Below, one piece after another: positions 1-10,790 of a stretch of 64,000 nucleotides of DNA. Positions within the stretch are counted from its first letter, which is position 1, and the number at the start of each line of letters is the position of its first letter. The position numbers were made by a program, and so were the translations under genes. The DNA is taken from assembly GCA_964304625.1 (NCBI GenBank), contig OZ199839.1, positions 6,758,001 through 6,822,000 of the forward strand, read 5' to 3'. Source of the stretch: Kudoa neothunni (taxonomy: Eukaryota > Cnidaria). The notes beneath the pieces were generated by a model, which was given only the letters and a program-made list of their open reading frames with translations, did no database searches and had not been told where the DNA came from.

Positions 1-1000
1 AAATATGGGATAACTTTCAAAATGTTTCATGATGAGACTGCGAATACAGATATTTCATCTGTTTACTCATGGACTGTTGAAAACATTAATTTGGGTTAAG
101 GTGTTATAAACATTTATGAAAACGTCCTTCTTTTATGATCAATTACAAAACATATGTTATGTTTTAAAGGATAAAGTCGGAATATAAGGCGAAAAATATC
201 CGAAAAAGAGTGAATGTTTCACTGTCACTCCTTTTTAAATAGGGGTAAAACTTCCATCAGTTTTTTCTCATATATTTTAGAATCCTAGACATTTCAACTG
301 AGTTAAACATCTACCGCGTGAATATTATTTAAAAAACAAATGGATGATGTGGAGCATATTTATAAACACAATTAGAAAGATTGATGAGAACAGAAAAGTT
401 TTAATTTTGTTGGATCAACATCCTCTTCATCCCAAAAATATTGAGTTTATTAAAATATCGAGATCTTTTCCCACCAGAAAAATAACTAATATTCTACAGA
501 CCTTAATTTAAACATCATCAAATGCATTAAAAGTAGTTCAGGAATACACTAGTCTAGCACATGGTTTTATGTGAAAATTTTATAATCGAAAAATAAACAT
601 TACTAAACTCAATCATGCCATTGATTAAACTATACGAGAGTATTACTCCAGAAATTATATTTACTTGTTTTAAAAAATCAAAAATTATTGGTAGTAATAT
701 ATAAAACTGTAATAATCAATTATATCAGTTTCTGGAACAAGAAGATTTAAGAAAGATATCCCAAGTCAAAAACAGTTCACAAAGTAGTATTTTATGTATA
801 CATAATTAATCATTTTAAACGAATTTGAAGTTTACGAAAATATATTTGACGATGATAATACTGCAACATGTGAGACTCAAAATCATGCGGACATATTGCC
901 CACGATGGTTAATCTGATGATATCGAATCAATTATTAAAGAAGTCAAAATTTTAACTAATTAACTAAATAAAAAGTATAGTTAACATTTTAATGAAATTT
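1..1000 (+). pseudogene. Possible pogo/Tigger-like DNA transposase relic
   Basis: Conceptual translation around 370-480 reads NTIRKIDENRKVLILLDQHP followed by LHPKNIEF. This resembles the core of pogo/Tigger/CENP-B-like DDE transposases, where a hydrophobic strand ends in a catalytic Asp followed by N/Q-x-P-x-HP. A following stretch (RSFPTRKITNILQTL) loosely resembles the family's PPNTTSxLQPLD segment. Both flanks carry several stop codons and frame changes, so the gene is dead. No terminal repeats were recognised and the left end is cut by the window. The family call rests on one short match and could be wrong. Confidence 0.4.
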
Positions 1001-2419
1001 TTAATTCCAGAGGTTTCATCTGGATTGTTTGATTTATAACCCGTACCGAGCAGAATTTAAAAAAAAATCAATAGAAAGATTTCGACACACAACAATCGCA
1101 AGGTTTTTGATAAAATTTAATGACCATTCCCTAATTGAACTCTATGTTATCTGTCTTTTAACAAAGTTTGTTTGTAGGAATAATCATCAAACGTAAGCAC
1201 AAGAAAATCGTATTTTTACAGCGTGACGCGCACGTATGAAAGTATGAAACTGGACTCGCATCCCCATTTTTTGACAAAATGAAATTCGCACCTTTTTGCA
1301 TACGATAAGGTGTAGCTGACTTAAAATTTATCAAAAATTATTTTCAATTTTGATCGAATCTAGCACCTCCCAAGGTGCGGGCATCCCCAGTTGGGGACCC
1401 CTGTTTTATCGTGTGGGTTTATGGGACCAGCAAAAACCCACACGATATCCAATCTCGACTGTAGGTAGATTACACGTAATGACAGATTATAGATGTAATG
1501 GTATAAATCCATATTTAAGAATCTGCCCAATAAAAAAATCTTTTTGGCTATGCACAAATGAAACTTATTTATTCTCTACTTGATACCGTTTGGTGTTAAA
1601 GTGGTTTTGATTATTTTTAGTTAGTTTACATTATAAGATATAATTATGAATGAATATTAATTGGGCGGAAAATGTCGATAAATAAAATTGTTGTTGCAAT
1701 AAAGGTTTAATCGGAAAATACCTCAAATGTAAGGGGAACCCAAACACGTGACATGAATCCAGCTCAATATTTTTTATAAAATTTATCAATTATCATCTAA
1801 TCGTTCAAAATGTAGAATATCTTTTTTATGTGTTTGATAAATGTTTGCAGCGAGGTAACTATCCTCACCAAGCAAAAAGAATTATATCTTCTACACATAA
1901 ATAATTAAATCCTTAAAATAAAGATTTTTACAATTCGCGTTTGGCTTGTGTTTACTAACTACATAATATCTAAGCTAGCATGTTTTTAATTACAGATTCA
2001 AATTTTAGACTCACTTAGAGTTAGGTAACGTTTGAATCAGCATGACGTCATCATGTGTATCCTCAAAGGTCAATAAAGGGTAAGCTATCTATTGCAAAAT
2101 TTAATCTCGTATTGTAAGTAAACAAATTTTAATCATCAAATTTACCTATGTATGTTATGCAACTTAGGTACTTAATATAGGAAAAGTTTCCTTTGTGTTT
2201 ATCCAACCTAATAAAGAATAATAAAATATTTTGTTGAAAATAGTAATATTCTAAACTCGCGTATCAGATGACTGAGAAACCTCCGGGGTAAACAGATCAC
2301 AGCTTTATGAATATAGAATAACTAGTTTCAAATTATCGCTGAAATGAATTGATCCACACGTGGATAAACCCTAGTTGCGCATAGGGTTCAACTCTTTTAT
2401 CATTTGATTAACCGGTAAA
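1001..2419. other. Gene-free stretch with a GC-rich hairpin cluster
   Basis: No convincing coding region. The only notable structure is three consecutive inverted repeats at 1363-1447, listed separately. The rest is AT-rich spacer leading to the AsnA gene. Confidence 0.6.
1363..1447. repeat. Three adjacent hairpins
   Basis: Three perfect inverted repeats lie end to end in a locally GC-rich island. The first is GCACCT/AGGTGC (1363-1368 with 1373-1378). The second is TCCCCA/TGGGGA (1384-1389 with 1392-1397). The third has 14-nt arms at 1407-1420 and 1434-1447 around a 13-nt loop. The base composition contrasts sharply with the surrounding AT-rich DNA. It could be a structured RNA or a transposon end; I recognise neither. 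Confidence 0.6.
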
Positions 2420-3421
2420 ATGAATGGAAATAAACAGGTAAGTTATACATCAAAAATGAACTATTTGGAAACCATCAATGCAGCTGATGATCTGAAACGG
2501 GTTTTCTCACAGAAAATCTCATCTAAACTCAATCTTTCATTGGCATGCTCACCATTGTTTGTTAATATGGAAACAGGTTTAAATGACGATCTTAATGGAG
2601 TAGAAAAGCCGGTTGAATTCACTGCTAAATGTGGAAAAACTATGGCTGTTGTGCAATCGTTGGCCAAATGGAAGAGACATACTCTGGGTAGGTTCGGTTT
2701 CAAACCTAACACTGGTATCTACACTAACATGAATGCTATCAGAAGAGATGAAGATCTCTCCAACATCCATTCCTATTATGTCGATCAATGGGATTGGGAA
2801 CTGGTGATTCAGCAAAGTGAACGCACCTACGACAAGTTGGTTCAGGTGGTTGAAAAACTTTACAGTTGTTTTGTGGAGTTGGACGAACACATGGCTTCAA
2901 CTTATCCCTCGTTGAAAAAAAAATTGCCTCCTAAAATCACCTTTATCTCTTCTCAGCAACTTCACGACATGTATCCCGGAAAATCGGTTCTCGAAAGGGA
3001 GTATCTTATCACCAAAGAACATGGAGCTGTGTTTGTCACACAGATTGGAAAAAATTTAAAGTCTGGCGAAAAACACGACCTAAGAGCTCCCGATTATGAC
3101 GATTGGGAACTCAATGGTGATATTTTGGTTTTCAATGAGGTTATTGACCGAGCTTTTGAGCTTTCCTCAATGGGAATCCGAGTTGACAAACAATCTATGC
3201 TCAACCAATTACGTGCAACCAACACTGAGGATCGTCTCAAGTATCCTTACCATCAACAGATTGTTAATGAACAATTGCCATACACTATTGGTGGTGGAAT
3301 CGGCCAGTCTAGAGTTACCATGTTCTTCCTGGAAAAATATCACATCGGTGAAGTGCAAGTGTCTGTGTGGCCTGATCATATACTAAAAGAGTGTTCCGCT
3401 ATGGGAATAACTCTTATCTAA
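2420..3421 (+). CDS. asnA: Aspartate--ammonia ligase, bacterial-type asparagine synthetase
   Basis: Makes asparagine from aspartate, ammonia and ATP (releasing AMP), unlike the glutamine-dependent AsnB usual in eukaryotes. It belongs to the class II aminoacyl-tRNA-synthetase-like fold. The 333-residue product matches AsnA over its whole length (about 330 residues in E. coli). Visible family blocks, in order: SLAKWKRHTLG near residue 80, YVDQWDWE near 120, HDLRAPDYDDW near 220, LNGDILVFN, FELSSMGIRVD, and the ATP-site segment TIGGGIGQSRVTM near 290. The gene is intronless in a window where most genes are intron-rich. The first ATG gives the family length; ATG at 2456 would give 321 aa. An ideal donor-like GTAAGT at 2438 is not used in any frame-preserving way I can find. 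The AsnA type in a eukaryote suggests old or recent transfer from bacteria. Confidence 0.95.
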   Translation: MNGNKQVSYTSKMNYLETINAADDLKRVFSQKISSKLNLSLACSPLFVNMETGLNDDLNGVEKPVEFTAKCGKTMAVVQSLAKWKRHTLGRFGFKPNTGIYTNMNAIRRDEDLSNIHSYYVDQWDWELVIQQSERTYDKLVQVVEKLYSCFVELDEHMASTYPSLKKKLPPKITFISSQQLHDMYPGKSVLEREYLITKEHGAVFVTQIGKNLKSGEKHDLRAPDYDDWELNGDILVFNEVIDRAFELSSMGIRVDKQSMLNQLRATNTEDRLKYPYHQQIVNEQLPYTIGGGIGQSRVTMFFLEKYHIGEVQVSVWPDHILKECSAMGITLI

Positions 3422-5740
3422 CCATATTATAATAAATTACATCGGATATTACGCTATAATTAGTTTTTCTGTCGATTATAAAACTGAGAGTGTTTATTTT
3501 GTTTGTTAATGATATCAGCTATTTATTTATTTATTCGAAATTAAGTCGTCAGGGTATATTTGTGATTTGGGTTAAATAAAATTTGAAAGATACTTTCTTT
3601 AGACTGTTTTGCTAATGAAAGAATCATGCTTAATTTATTCGGAGTCTCAACTAGGCCTTTAAAACGAGGGTGATTATGTGTTGAAGTGCAGATTATTACG
3701 GGCTGAGATGAGATAGGGGTTTCATGATTCCAACGTTTCGTGGTTGTTACTAGTTTTTACAAACGTTTGGGCGGATAACACATCTCAGTAAATTAATTAA
3801 ATTAGTTTAAAATGCTTGAAACATTCAACCACACACAAAATATTGAAGTAGATTATAAAATATGACGTAATATTTAATTTCATATCCAAAAACTAAGTAA
3901 TAAATGTTTGCATTTATAATGTTGAGATAAAAAACCCAAAAATGCTTTGGACTTACTAACTTTCATTGTTGATTTAACTTAACATGTTTAAAAATCGTAT
4001 ATTTGGATTTGTGACGATTGCTCTACTTTAAAATTGATTTAAATTTAAAAATAATTATTGAAAATTTTTGAACAAATATTGTTATAAAATATTTTTAAAC
4101 ATGAATAAGTTATCCAAAAAAATTTATAAACTAAAAACCATATTAAGAAATGCCATCATTAAATTGAAAAATCTTCGTTCTAATTTTGAATAGAATAAAT
4201 CAGAAAGTTCTGTTTATAAAATACAAAGTCACAAGATTGAACATTTGCAAACTTATTACTAACTGATAAAAATTAAAAATATCCAATGAACAATTAACGA
4301 CTTTGAATTCGTTAAAATTAGAAAGAAATAATAATTTTTTTGTTCTGAATTTAAGTACATAATGTAATTTTTTGTGATAAAAACAAAAATGAAAAATGTT
4401 TTAAAAAAGAAGTGGATTAACATGACGAATTGTAGGAAACGACTTTATTTCCGATTTTGTATGCAACACCGCCCAAAGTTTGTACACAGATATTGTAGTA
4501 CTGTAGTTTAGTTGATATTTTAAAAGAAATAAGGTAGTTTATTCCAAATAATAATGCACTGCAGAATTTTGATGAGACAATTTCTCCTAACATTGATTAC
4601 AATAACCCACTGTGAACGAATCACACAATCTTGTTAATACATTGATTTAATCTCTTTGAAATAGGGGATAATCCATATACCATCGAAATTTCGAATGCCT
4701 AGTCACAACGTATTTTCACAATGAAAAATTGAAATAATTAAATAAATTTATTTTCGTGGGGTTTCTCATAGCCGCGTACGGTGAGAGAATGTTTTAACTC
4801 AGCATAAATGCAAACAGATACAAATTAATGTCAAATATAATTATTTATTTGTTATTTCCCCATTAAAATCTAACAGAAATATTAAGTTAATATTATGCAA
4901 AGTTATAAATCTCTCACTAAGAAAATCTCAGAAAAATATAAGCTTCATAAGAGAAATTTTTTTATATTTTCATCAATTATATGCAGTATTTCACGATCAA
5001 GTTGCAACCATGTTAATTAAAGTGCAGAAAACTATAAACTGGATAAAATTATAAAAAAAAATTATTGAATAATCTAATTTTTTATTTATTTTTTTGCAGA
5101 AAAACTAAAATATAAGATTTCGAATGCTAAATATAACATTGACAATTAGCTTCAGACCTACTTCTAGGCTCAAATCAATGCGTTTCCAGTAAATCATTTT
5201 GGGGTTTTGTTGCCTATATTTTTACTTCAGATTTTAACCGGCTGACAACATCTCCAATTAAATTGAGTATCGAGGGGATAAGATGGCAGTAGCATCATGT
5301 TTCCTCGTAAATAAGGCCTAGCAATATTTTTAGTGGGAATTTTAAATAAGAACTGGAATTGTTTCAGAGTATCTTGGTATTGATTATTCGACAGGATCTT
5401 GATTATAACTATAATGAATAATTAAGTTTTTTTAAGTTCGAAATTGAAAGTTATTTTTATTGTTGAAAAATAAAACACATTATTTGGAAAAAAATATATT
5501 TTTAAATAATATCAAAAATTTTAATGTTCTCAGTAATCTCTCGTTATTTTTCTCTTTACCGTAGGAGTATATCGTGCTTATAAATAATTTCATAGACATC
5601 GATAACGTTTTGCTGTAAAAACTCAATATACATTACTTTTTAGATAGTTGTATAAGAGTACAATCCTTTTGATTTTTCCAGAAATTTAAGACATACTTCG
5701 AAAACAAAACCTAGTAGCTATTTACTTTACTGTGTAAAAT
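3422..5740. other. AT-rich intergenic spacer
   Basis: Long AT-rich stretch after asnA. An AATAAA-like poly(A) signal lies just past the stop (near 3430). I see no gene, RNA gene or clear repeat. Confidence 0.5.
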
Positions 5741-5749
5741 TAATATAAG

Positions 5750-6570
5750 ATCGGGTCTTATATTCCGGGAAACGTAGTAGTAACCTGAGCCTGCTATTCC
5801 GCACGATGTTCCTCACATCGTTAGTTTTATGGAAAGCTACATTATCCATAATTAATAAATACTTTTGTTGTTTTAATTAGATACCATGAATTTTTTTTAT
5901 CAATTAATACGAAACGCTTTTTAACATGACAAAGCAAAATTATATTATACTAATGCTTGATAAAAAATTGAGGGTTATATAATAAGGCCTATTGGACACT
6001 TAATTGAGCTGAATTGAATGTACAATAAAAAGAGAATAATCTCAATGTAATTAATCCATTTTACCCAATATATATATCAAATTCTTGAACCCACAATAAT
6101 TTATTTATAACTAAGGATCGTACTTTTCGACATTTTTCTTAGTTGATTCCGCAGTGTACGTGCGTGTACATTAAAACATTTAAATTAAAAAAATTTGGAA
6201 CAAACTCCTCACGGAAAACTTTTCTTACCAAACACCGATAGCGGAAGAACGTGGAGAGTCATAACACAAACCGAATTTTCTCAATTTCGCCATTTTGAAA
6301 TCTCTGAAAAAATAACTGGCAGTGAAATGTCTTCAAACGTTTTTTAACGAAGCATGTTTCTTTGGCTTTATTCGCTTGTAAAATCTTTTGTGTTGCAGAG
6401 ATGATTTCACCTTGCAATATTTACAGTCTAATTCACTTTCCACCTTCTCTATATTGATCTATTCAACAAGAAAACTATCAATTTCTTCCTGGATATTATC
6501 CAGTTCAAGTTTTTCGGAAGATTTCGAATATTCCCCGAAAATAAACATCGAAACTCTTTTAAAAATTTGA
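5750..6570 (-). pseudogene. Decayed reading frame, possibly a transposase
   Basis: On the minus strand, 6570 to about 6190 translates into protein-like text interrupted by stops, for example LDNIQEEIDSFLVE, ELDCKYCKVKSSLQHK, KKHASLKNV and ASYFFRDFKMAKLRKFG. A further protein-like piece lies near 5760-5850. The C-x2-C motif and basic character could suit a mobile-element protein, but I do not recognise the family. No terminal repeats were identified. It may simply be an old host pseudogene. Confidence 0.3.
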
Positions 6571-7383
6571 CGATTAAAATCGAATACTACGATCACTATT
6601 AATAACTATAGGTACTGCATAATATTTGGAGTTTTTATAATGATGCAGGAAACTTAAACAATAAATTTTTACATGTATTTTGATATATCTAGGAAAAATA
6701 AATGAATATTTAGATTTATAAATCCTCTTCAGTGTATAAGTAGTTGATTTAATCGGCCAGATTACTAAGCTGTTTTCAATTAAATAAATAAATTTATTAG
6801 TTGGATGTATTGATAAATAATATTTTGATTGTTTATATTCAAAAATATAATAAAAAAAATTAGCTAGATTAAGATAAAATAAATCCTGACTAATTTCCGT
6901 GAAAAATTGTCTATATTAAAACTCATCGATTGACTATCTTTAAAGGCATTAATTACCTTCAAAATAGTTAATTTTGCGATGAGATTATCAAGTACCTCTG
7001 AAATAGCCACAGACTTTAATTTACGCATATTAATGTTAAAAAATTAAAATGATGATGTCATTAATTCATGATTTTAATAAATTATTAATAATTGAACAAT
7101 TTTCTAAATTTCACTCAACTTATCAATTTTGTAGAATGATATATTATAAATTATGATATATAGTTTAATCCTCTGAATATTAAAAAGTTTCTTATTAATG
7201 GCACATAATAAACATAATTAATTCAATATTTTTATAGAGATTAAACCCCTTAAAAATATTAACCTTATATTGGGGGTCAAATCTATTTATGAATTTTTTG
7301 GGTACTCATATACTATTATATATTGGATCGATTTTAGTGATAATCTATATATAAATTCTATTATTAAGATTCTAACTACAACA
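6571..7383. other. AT-rich spacer
   Basis: Very AT-rich; presumably contains the promoter of the gene starting at 7384. No motif stands out. Confidence 0.5.
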
Positions 7384-8711
7384 ATGTATTCCCGCAATGA
7401 AAATAGTCTCGCTCCATTATCTACCAGGTTTTACGCGATCCCTAAATTTATTTGTCAACTAGTAGATAAATGGCGTATGGTAAGTGCCTTTTTGTCCTAT
7501 AATTACAAAAAAACAACTTTCACTCTCACCTTATTTCAAACTATTGTGTAGGGCCATAAAGATTTGAGTTACATCAACAAACAAATTCAAATACCAAAAG
7601 AGACGATTACTCGTGTGATTGAGTATCTGGGCAGCAATGAACGAAACCTATTATTAGATGATGTTCTGCTGAATCACACCTATTGTGCTGTCGAATACAC
7701 AAAAAACACAAATGGCGATTTTACCTCTCGAGCAGTGAGCTTGGCTTCTCTAGATATTACAAGCCGAAAAAATGACATTTCAGCTTTTCTCAACTACCTC
7801 ATTAAAAAATGTCTCAATTTGAGTTTAACAAATGCGGTCCATATTATCTACTACAATACTGGTCTTAATATTTCTTTGGTCGAGTTATGGGAAATGCACA
7901 AAAATATATATTTGAATATGCATTACGAAATGTACCATAGTGATATCGTTGAAAAACCTCAACCAAACAGTCTATTGTATACTGGAATAAAGTTGAAATA
8001 CTCTTTATGTTGAGTGTGATTTAGTTTTCCGAAAGATACTATACACACACATCAAATGAAACATGGAATCGACACTAAGAAATTGATTGTCCTTAATATA
8101 GTACCATTCCAGCTTAGATACCGCCTGAAACGAGGTAAAATCAGTTGTTAATTGGATATATAATAATCATTTAAGATATGAACAAAACAATTAATTTAAA
8201 CGTCGCTATGGAACATAACGTGGACAATAAGCTGTGGGAGGAAAAAGAGAAACATTACAATATTCTAATAATGTTCATTGGGGGTAAGTTGGTATCAGCT
8301 GATATTTGCATTGAAGAGAAACAGAGTTATTCGAGAATAATTGCTGCATTGGAGCTAGCCTTCCAACTAGTCGGGGAACAGCAACATTTAGTGGTTATGG
8401 GCCCAAACATACCTTGGCTGAATGAGGATATTTTTGATACTGACTTCAAAGTGGAATCTCCGTATATCGCGAATATTCACAGTACAATATACCCCAACCA
8501 GTTTGGATTCTACCAAAAACTCATCAGAGATAGAGGTCACGAAGAAATAGCTGGGATCCTTATGACTCTCCCATACATGACACCTATAGTTCAGTTTATG
8601 GATGGTATGAAGGATTTTATAGAATCCTCCGATCTAAGTGTAGAAAGTGACATTGAAAACACTTTGATTACGTTCATTCAAATCGCACGTAATGAATTCA
8701 ACGCAGAATAA
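7384..8711 (+). CDS. Unknown four-exon gene, member 1 of a paralogous pair
   Basis: Family not recognised. My splicing gives exons 7384-7479, 7552-7976, 8025-8134 and 8176-8711 (1,167 nt, 388 aa). Introns of 72, 48 and 41 nt have GT/AG ends. The gene at 13830 shares the same exon lengths (96, 425, 110 nt) and aligns throughout. Conserved blocks include SLASLD, YYNTGLNISL.ELW.MHK.IYLNM.YEMY, MKHGID...LIVLNIVP, a near-identical LVVMGPNIPWLNEDIF, and HEEIAGILMTLPYMTP. There is no signal peptide or obvious membrane segment, so a cytosolic or nuclear protein is likely. An AATAAA signal lies about 45 nt after the stop. The VVMGPNIPW loop is the best candidate for a functional site, but I will not assign a function. 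Confidence 0.8.
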
Positions 8712-10309
8712 ACCGATATCATTTATCAGCAACACGCTCCATTATTTTGGTTCATAAATAAAATTAATCTAAAATTATTACGATTTATTTGGATTACAAC
8801 AAATTACTGATTGTTTTTTCATATTTAATCCATTTTTATAAATTTATCTTCTATTCAATTATTTGTAAATTTATTCGGTGCTAATTGACCCATTTTTCTA
8901 AATAGAGGGATAATTTAAAATTCTCAATGAAATTCTATATTATGATTTTTAAATGATAAAAATTAAAGATTTTCATTTTTAGAAACACAGAATTATATTA
9001 ACTTGAGAAATTAGAACAACAACTACTTTCGATTCCAATAAATGTCTTAATTTAAAATATGGCAACGCGTTCATAGATTGTTATTGCTCATTTTGGGATA
9101 TTTAAAAAAGATCAATTAATACTCAATTCCATATAATTATTAAATTACGCAGGAATACAATAATCTAAGAAATATTTCACATCAATTTTTGGACTATTAA
9201 TTAATGTAACTGCATCATTACATATATTGTTGGAAATTATAGAGAAAAGAATCTGTTATTATTTTATAAATATTGATTTTAATTGTTTTCTTACATTAAT
9301 GGGAATACCAATTGAATAACTTTGCTGAGATTGATCACTGTTAATCAGAATTTTTCGAAATTACATCGTATCACGGGTAATATACTTATCATCAATTATT
9401 AAATAATATTACACTCTCACCGATATATTTATCAAGAGATATTAGTTTGAAATAAAATCACGTTTATCTATCATTAATATTTTAAAAAAATCATTATCAG
9501 CATTTAATATTTAGAGTCATATTAAAAATGTAAAAATATTTTTGATTTTGTCAAAAATTGATATTCTTCCTTTGAAAAATTAATTCCGTATATTTATTAT
9601 CTAATTTTTACAATAAATAAGAGTAAATATTAGATTAAACTAATCCAATTGTGAATGCGTCGAAAACAAGTTATCATAATAGTTTTGGATTGATATATAG
9701 AACTGACACTTAAAGTTTAAAACATATCAATTACTCAGATTTAAATAAAAAATTATTTTCTCAGATTCAGATATATTACTCCGAATTTATAGAAACAAGA
9801 GAACAAATAGAGTTTCAATAAATGAAATAGTAATGACATACAACGAAAAATACTTAATAAATACCTACACCAAACCATTCTTGAATGTATTAAATTGTAG
9901 CAATGATTCATAATTGATTCTAGAATATAAATCTTCGTTCTCATCAAGGGCTAAAAATATTTAAATATTTGTAGTATTCCATTATTAGGAATTTAAATTG
10001 GTTATTTCGCGTATTCCTTTAAAGCAACAGTTATCTATTTGTCGACGATCTAACGAGGACAATATGTCAAGCTATAGGAATGGAAATCATGGTGTCATAG
10101 AATCGAAATCATCCAATCCCGCAATAGAAATTGTGGTTAGGATAGACATTAATTATTCTACTTAAATAATCTGCTTTTGCAGTTATAGATTTTTAGTACA
10201 TTATTATGATTCATTTGAGTTATAAAACGGTCCATTTAAAAGGATTGGAGTAGACTCTTAAAACGACAAGGATATATTAAATAACAAAAATCTTGCAAAA
10301 GACACAGAG
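8712..10309. other. AT-rich intergenic spacer
   Basis: No coding signal or recognisable repeat seen. Short open frames, such as one on the minus strand at 9753-9947, have low-complexity composition and look accidental. Confidence 0.5.
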
Positions 10310-10382
10310 CCAACGATCTCAAAAGTCAAACGAGGAAATTTTTGGAATGTTGATTTCCTCGTTTGACTTTTGAGATCGTTGG
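10310..10382. repeat. Perfect 30-bp inverted repeat (hairpin)
   Basis: Arms at 10310-10339 and 10353-10382 are perfect reverse complements, separated by a 13-nt loop (TTTTGGAATGTTG). The arms carry more G and C than the surroundings. Perfect identity over 30 bp in such degenerate spacer implies recent origin or active maintenance. Candidates are a small-RNA precursor, a foldback element, or a template-switch mutation. Confidence 0.9.
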
Positions 10383-10544
10383 ATCAACTCCCACAGTTCA
10401 GCTGAAGAATGGATCGAGAGGTCACACATATCATTTCACGCAACAAGTTAAGAATGTTAATTGAGCCAGCCAGAATTCACCACTCTAATAAACCACATTA
10501 AATGTTTTACCGTGGAGATATTAAAAACAAAATACAGTAGTGAT

Positions 10545-10790
10545 CGGTTTTATTTAAACCATCGGGACAGGAAAAAAAGTGTGCAAAATTGGTCACGCTA
10601 GTTTATGCACGTTCTGCACGCGTATCGCCAAAAATAATTCAACTATATATTAAATCACATAATGAAAGCACAGTCGCTAACCGGGTTTGAGTTAACCCTT
10701 CGGGGTCGTGGAAAAAGATGTGTGAAATTGGTAACGGCTAGTTGTACACACTTATTAGCGCGTACATATTATAATATACGTAGCTATGTA
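10545..10790 (+). repeat. Dispersed ~100-bp repeat, two tandem copies
   Basis: Two related blocks (about 10545-10645 and 10680-10785) share an order of motifs: a CGGTTT...TTTAAACC or GGGTTTGAGTTAACCC palindrome, then GGG-x-AGGAAAA-like text, GTGTGnAAATTGGT, a CTAGTT segment and a GCACGCGTA or TTAGCGCGTAC element. A third copy lies at about 37035-37150 with GTGTAAAATTGGCCAC and TTAGCGCTCGCATATAATAAT. This is a dispersed element, probably the end of an unidentified transposon. Confidence 0.65.

Noticed and set aside
1350-1583. 77-codon frame over the hairpin cluster
   Set aside because: Its openness follows from the inverted repeats; no protein features.
2438-2483. CAG|GTAAGT donor and CAATGCAG acceptor inside the start of asnA
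   Set aside because: Removing this 46-nt stretch puts a stop immediately downstream; unspliced reading matches the AsnA family length.
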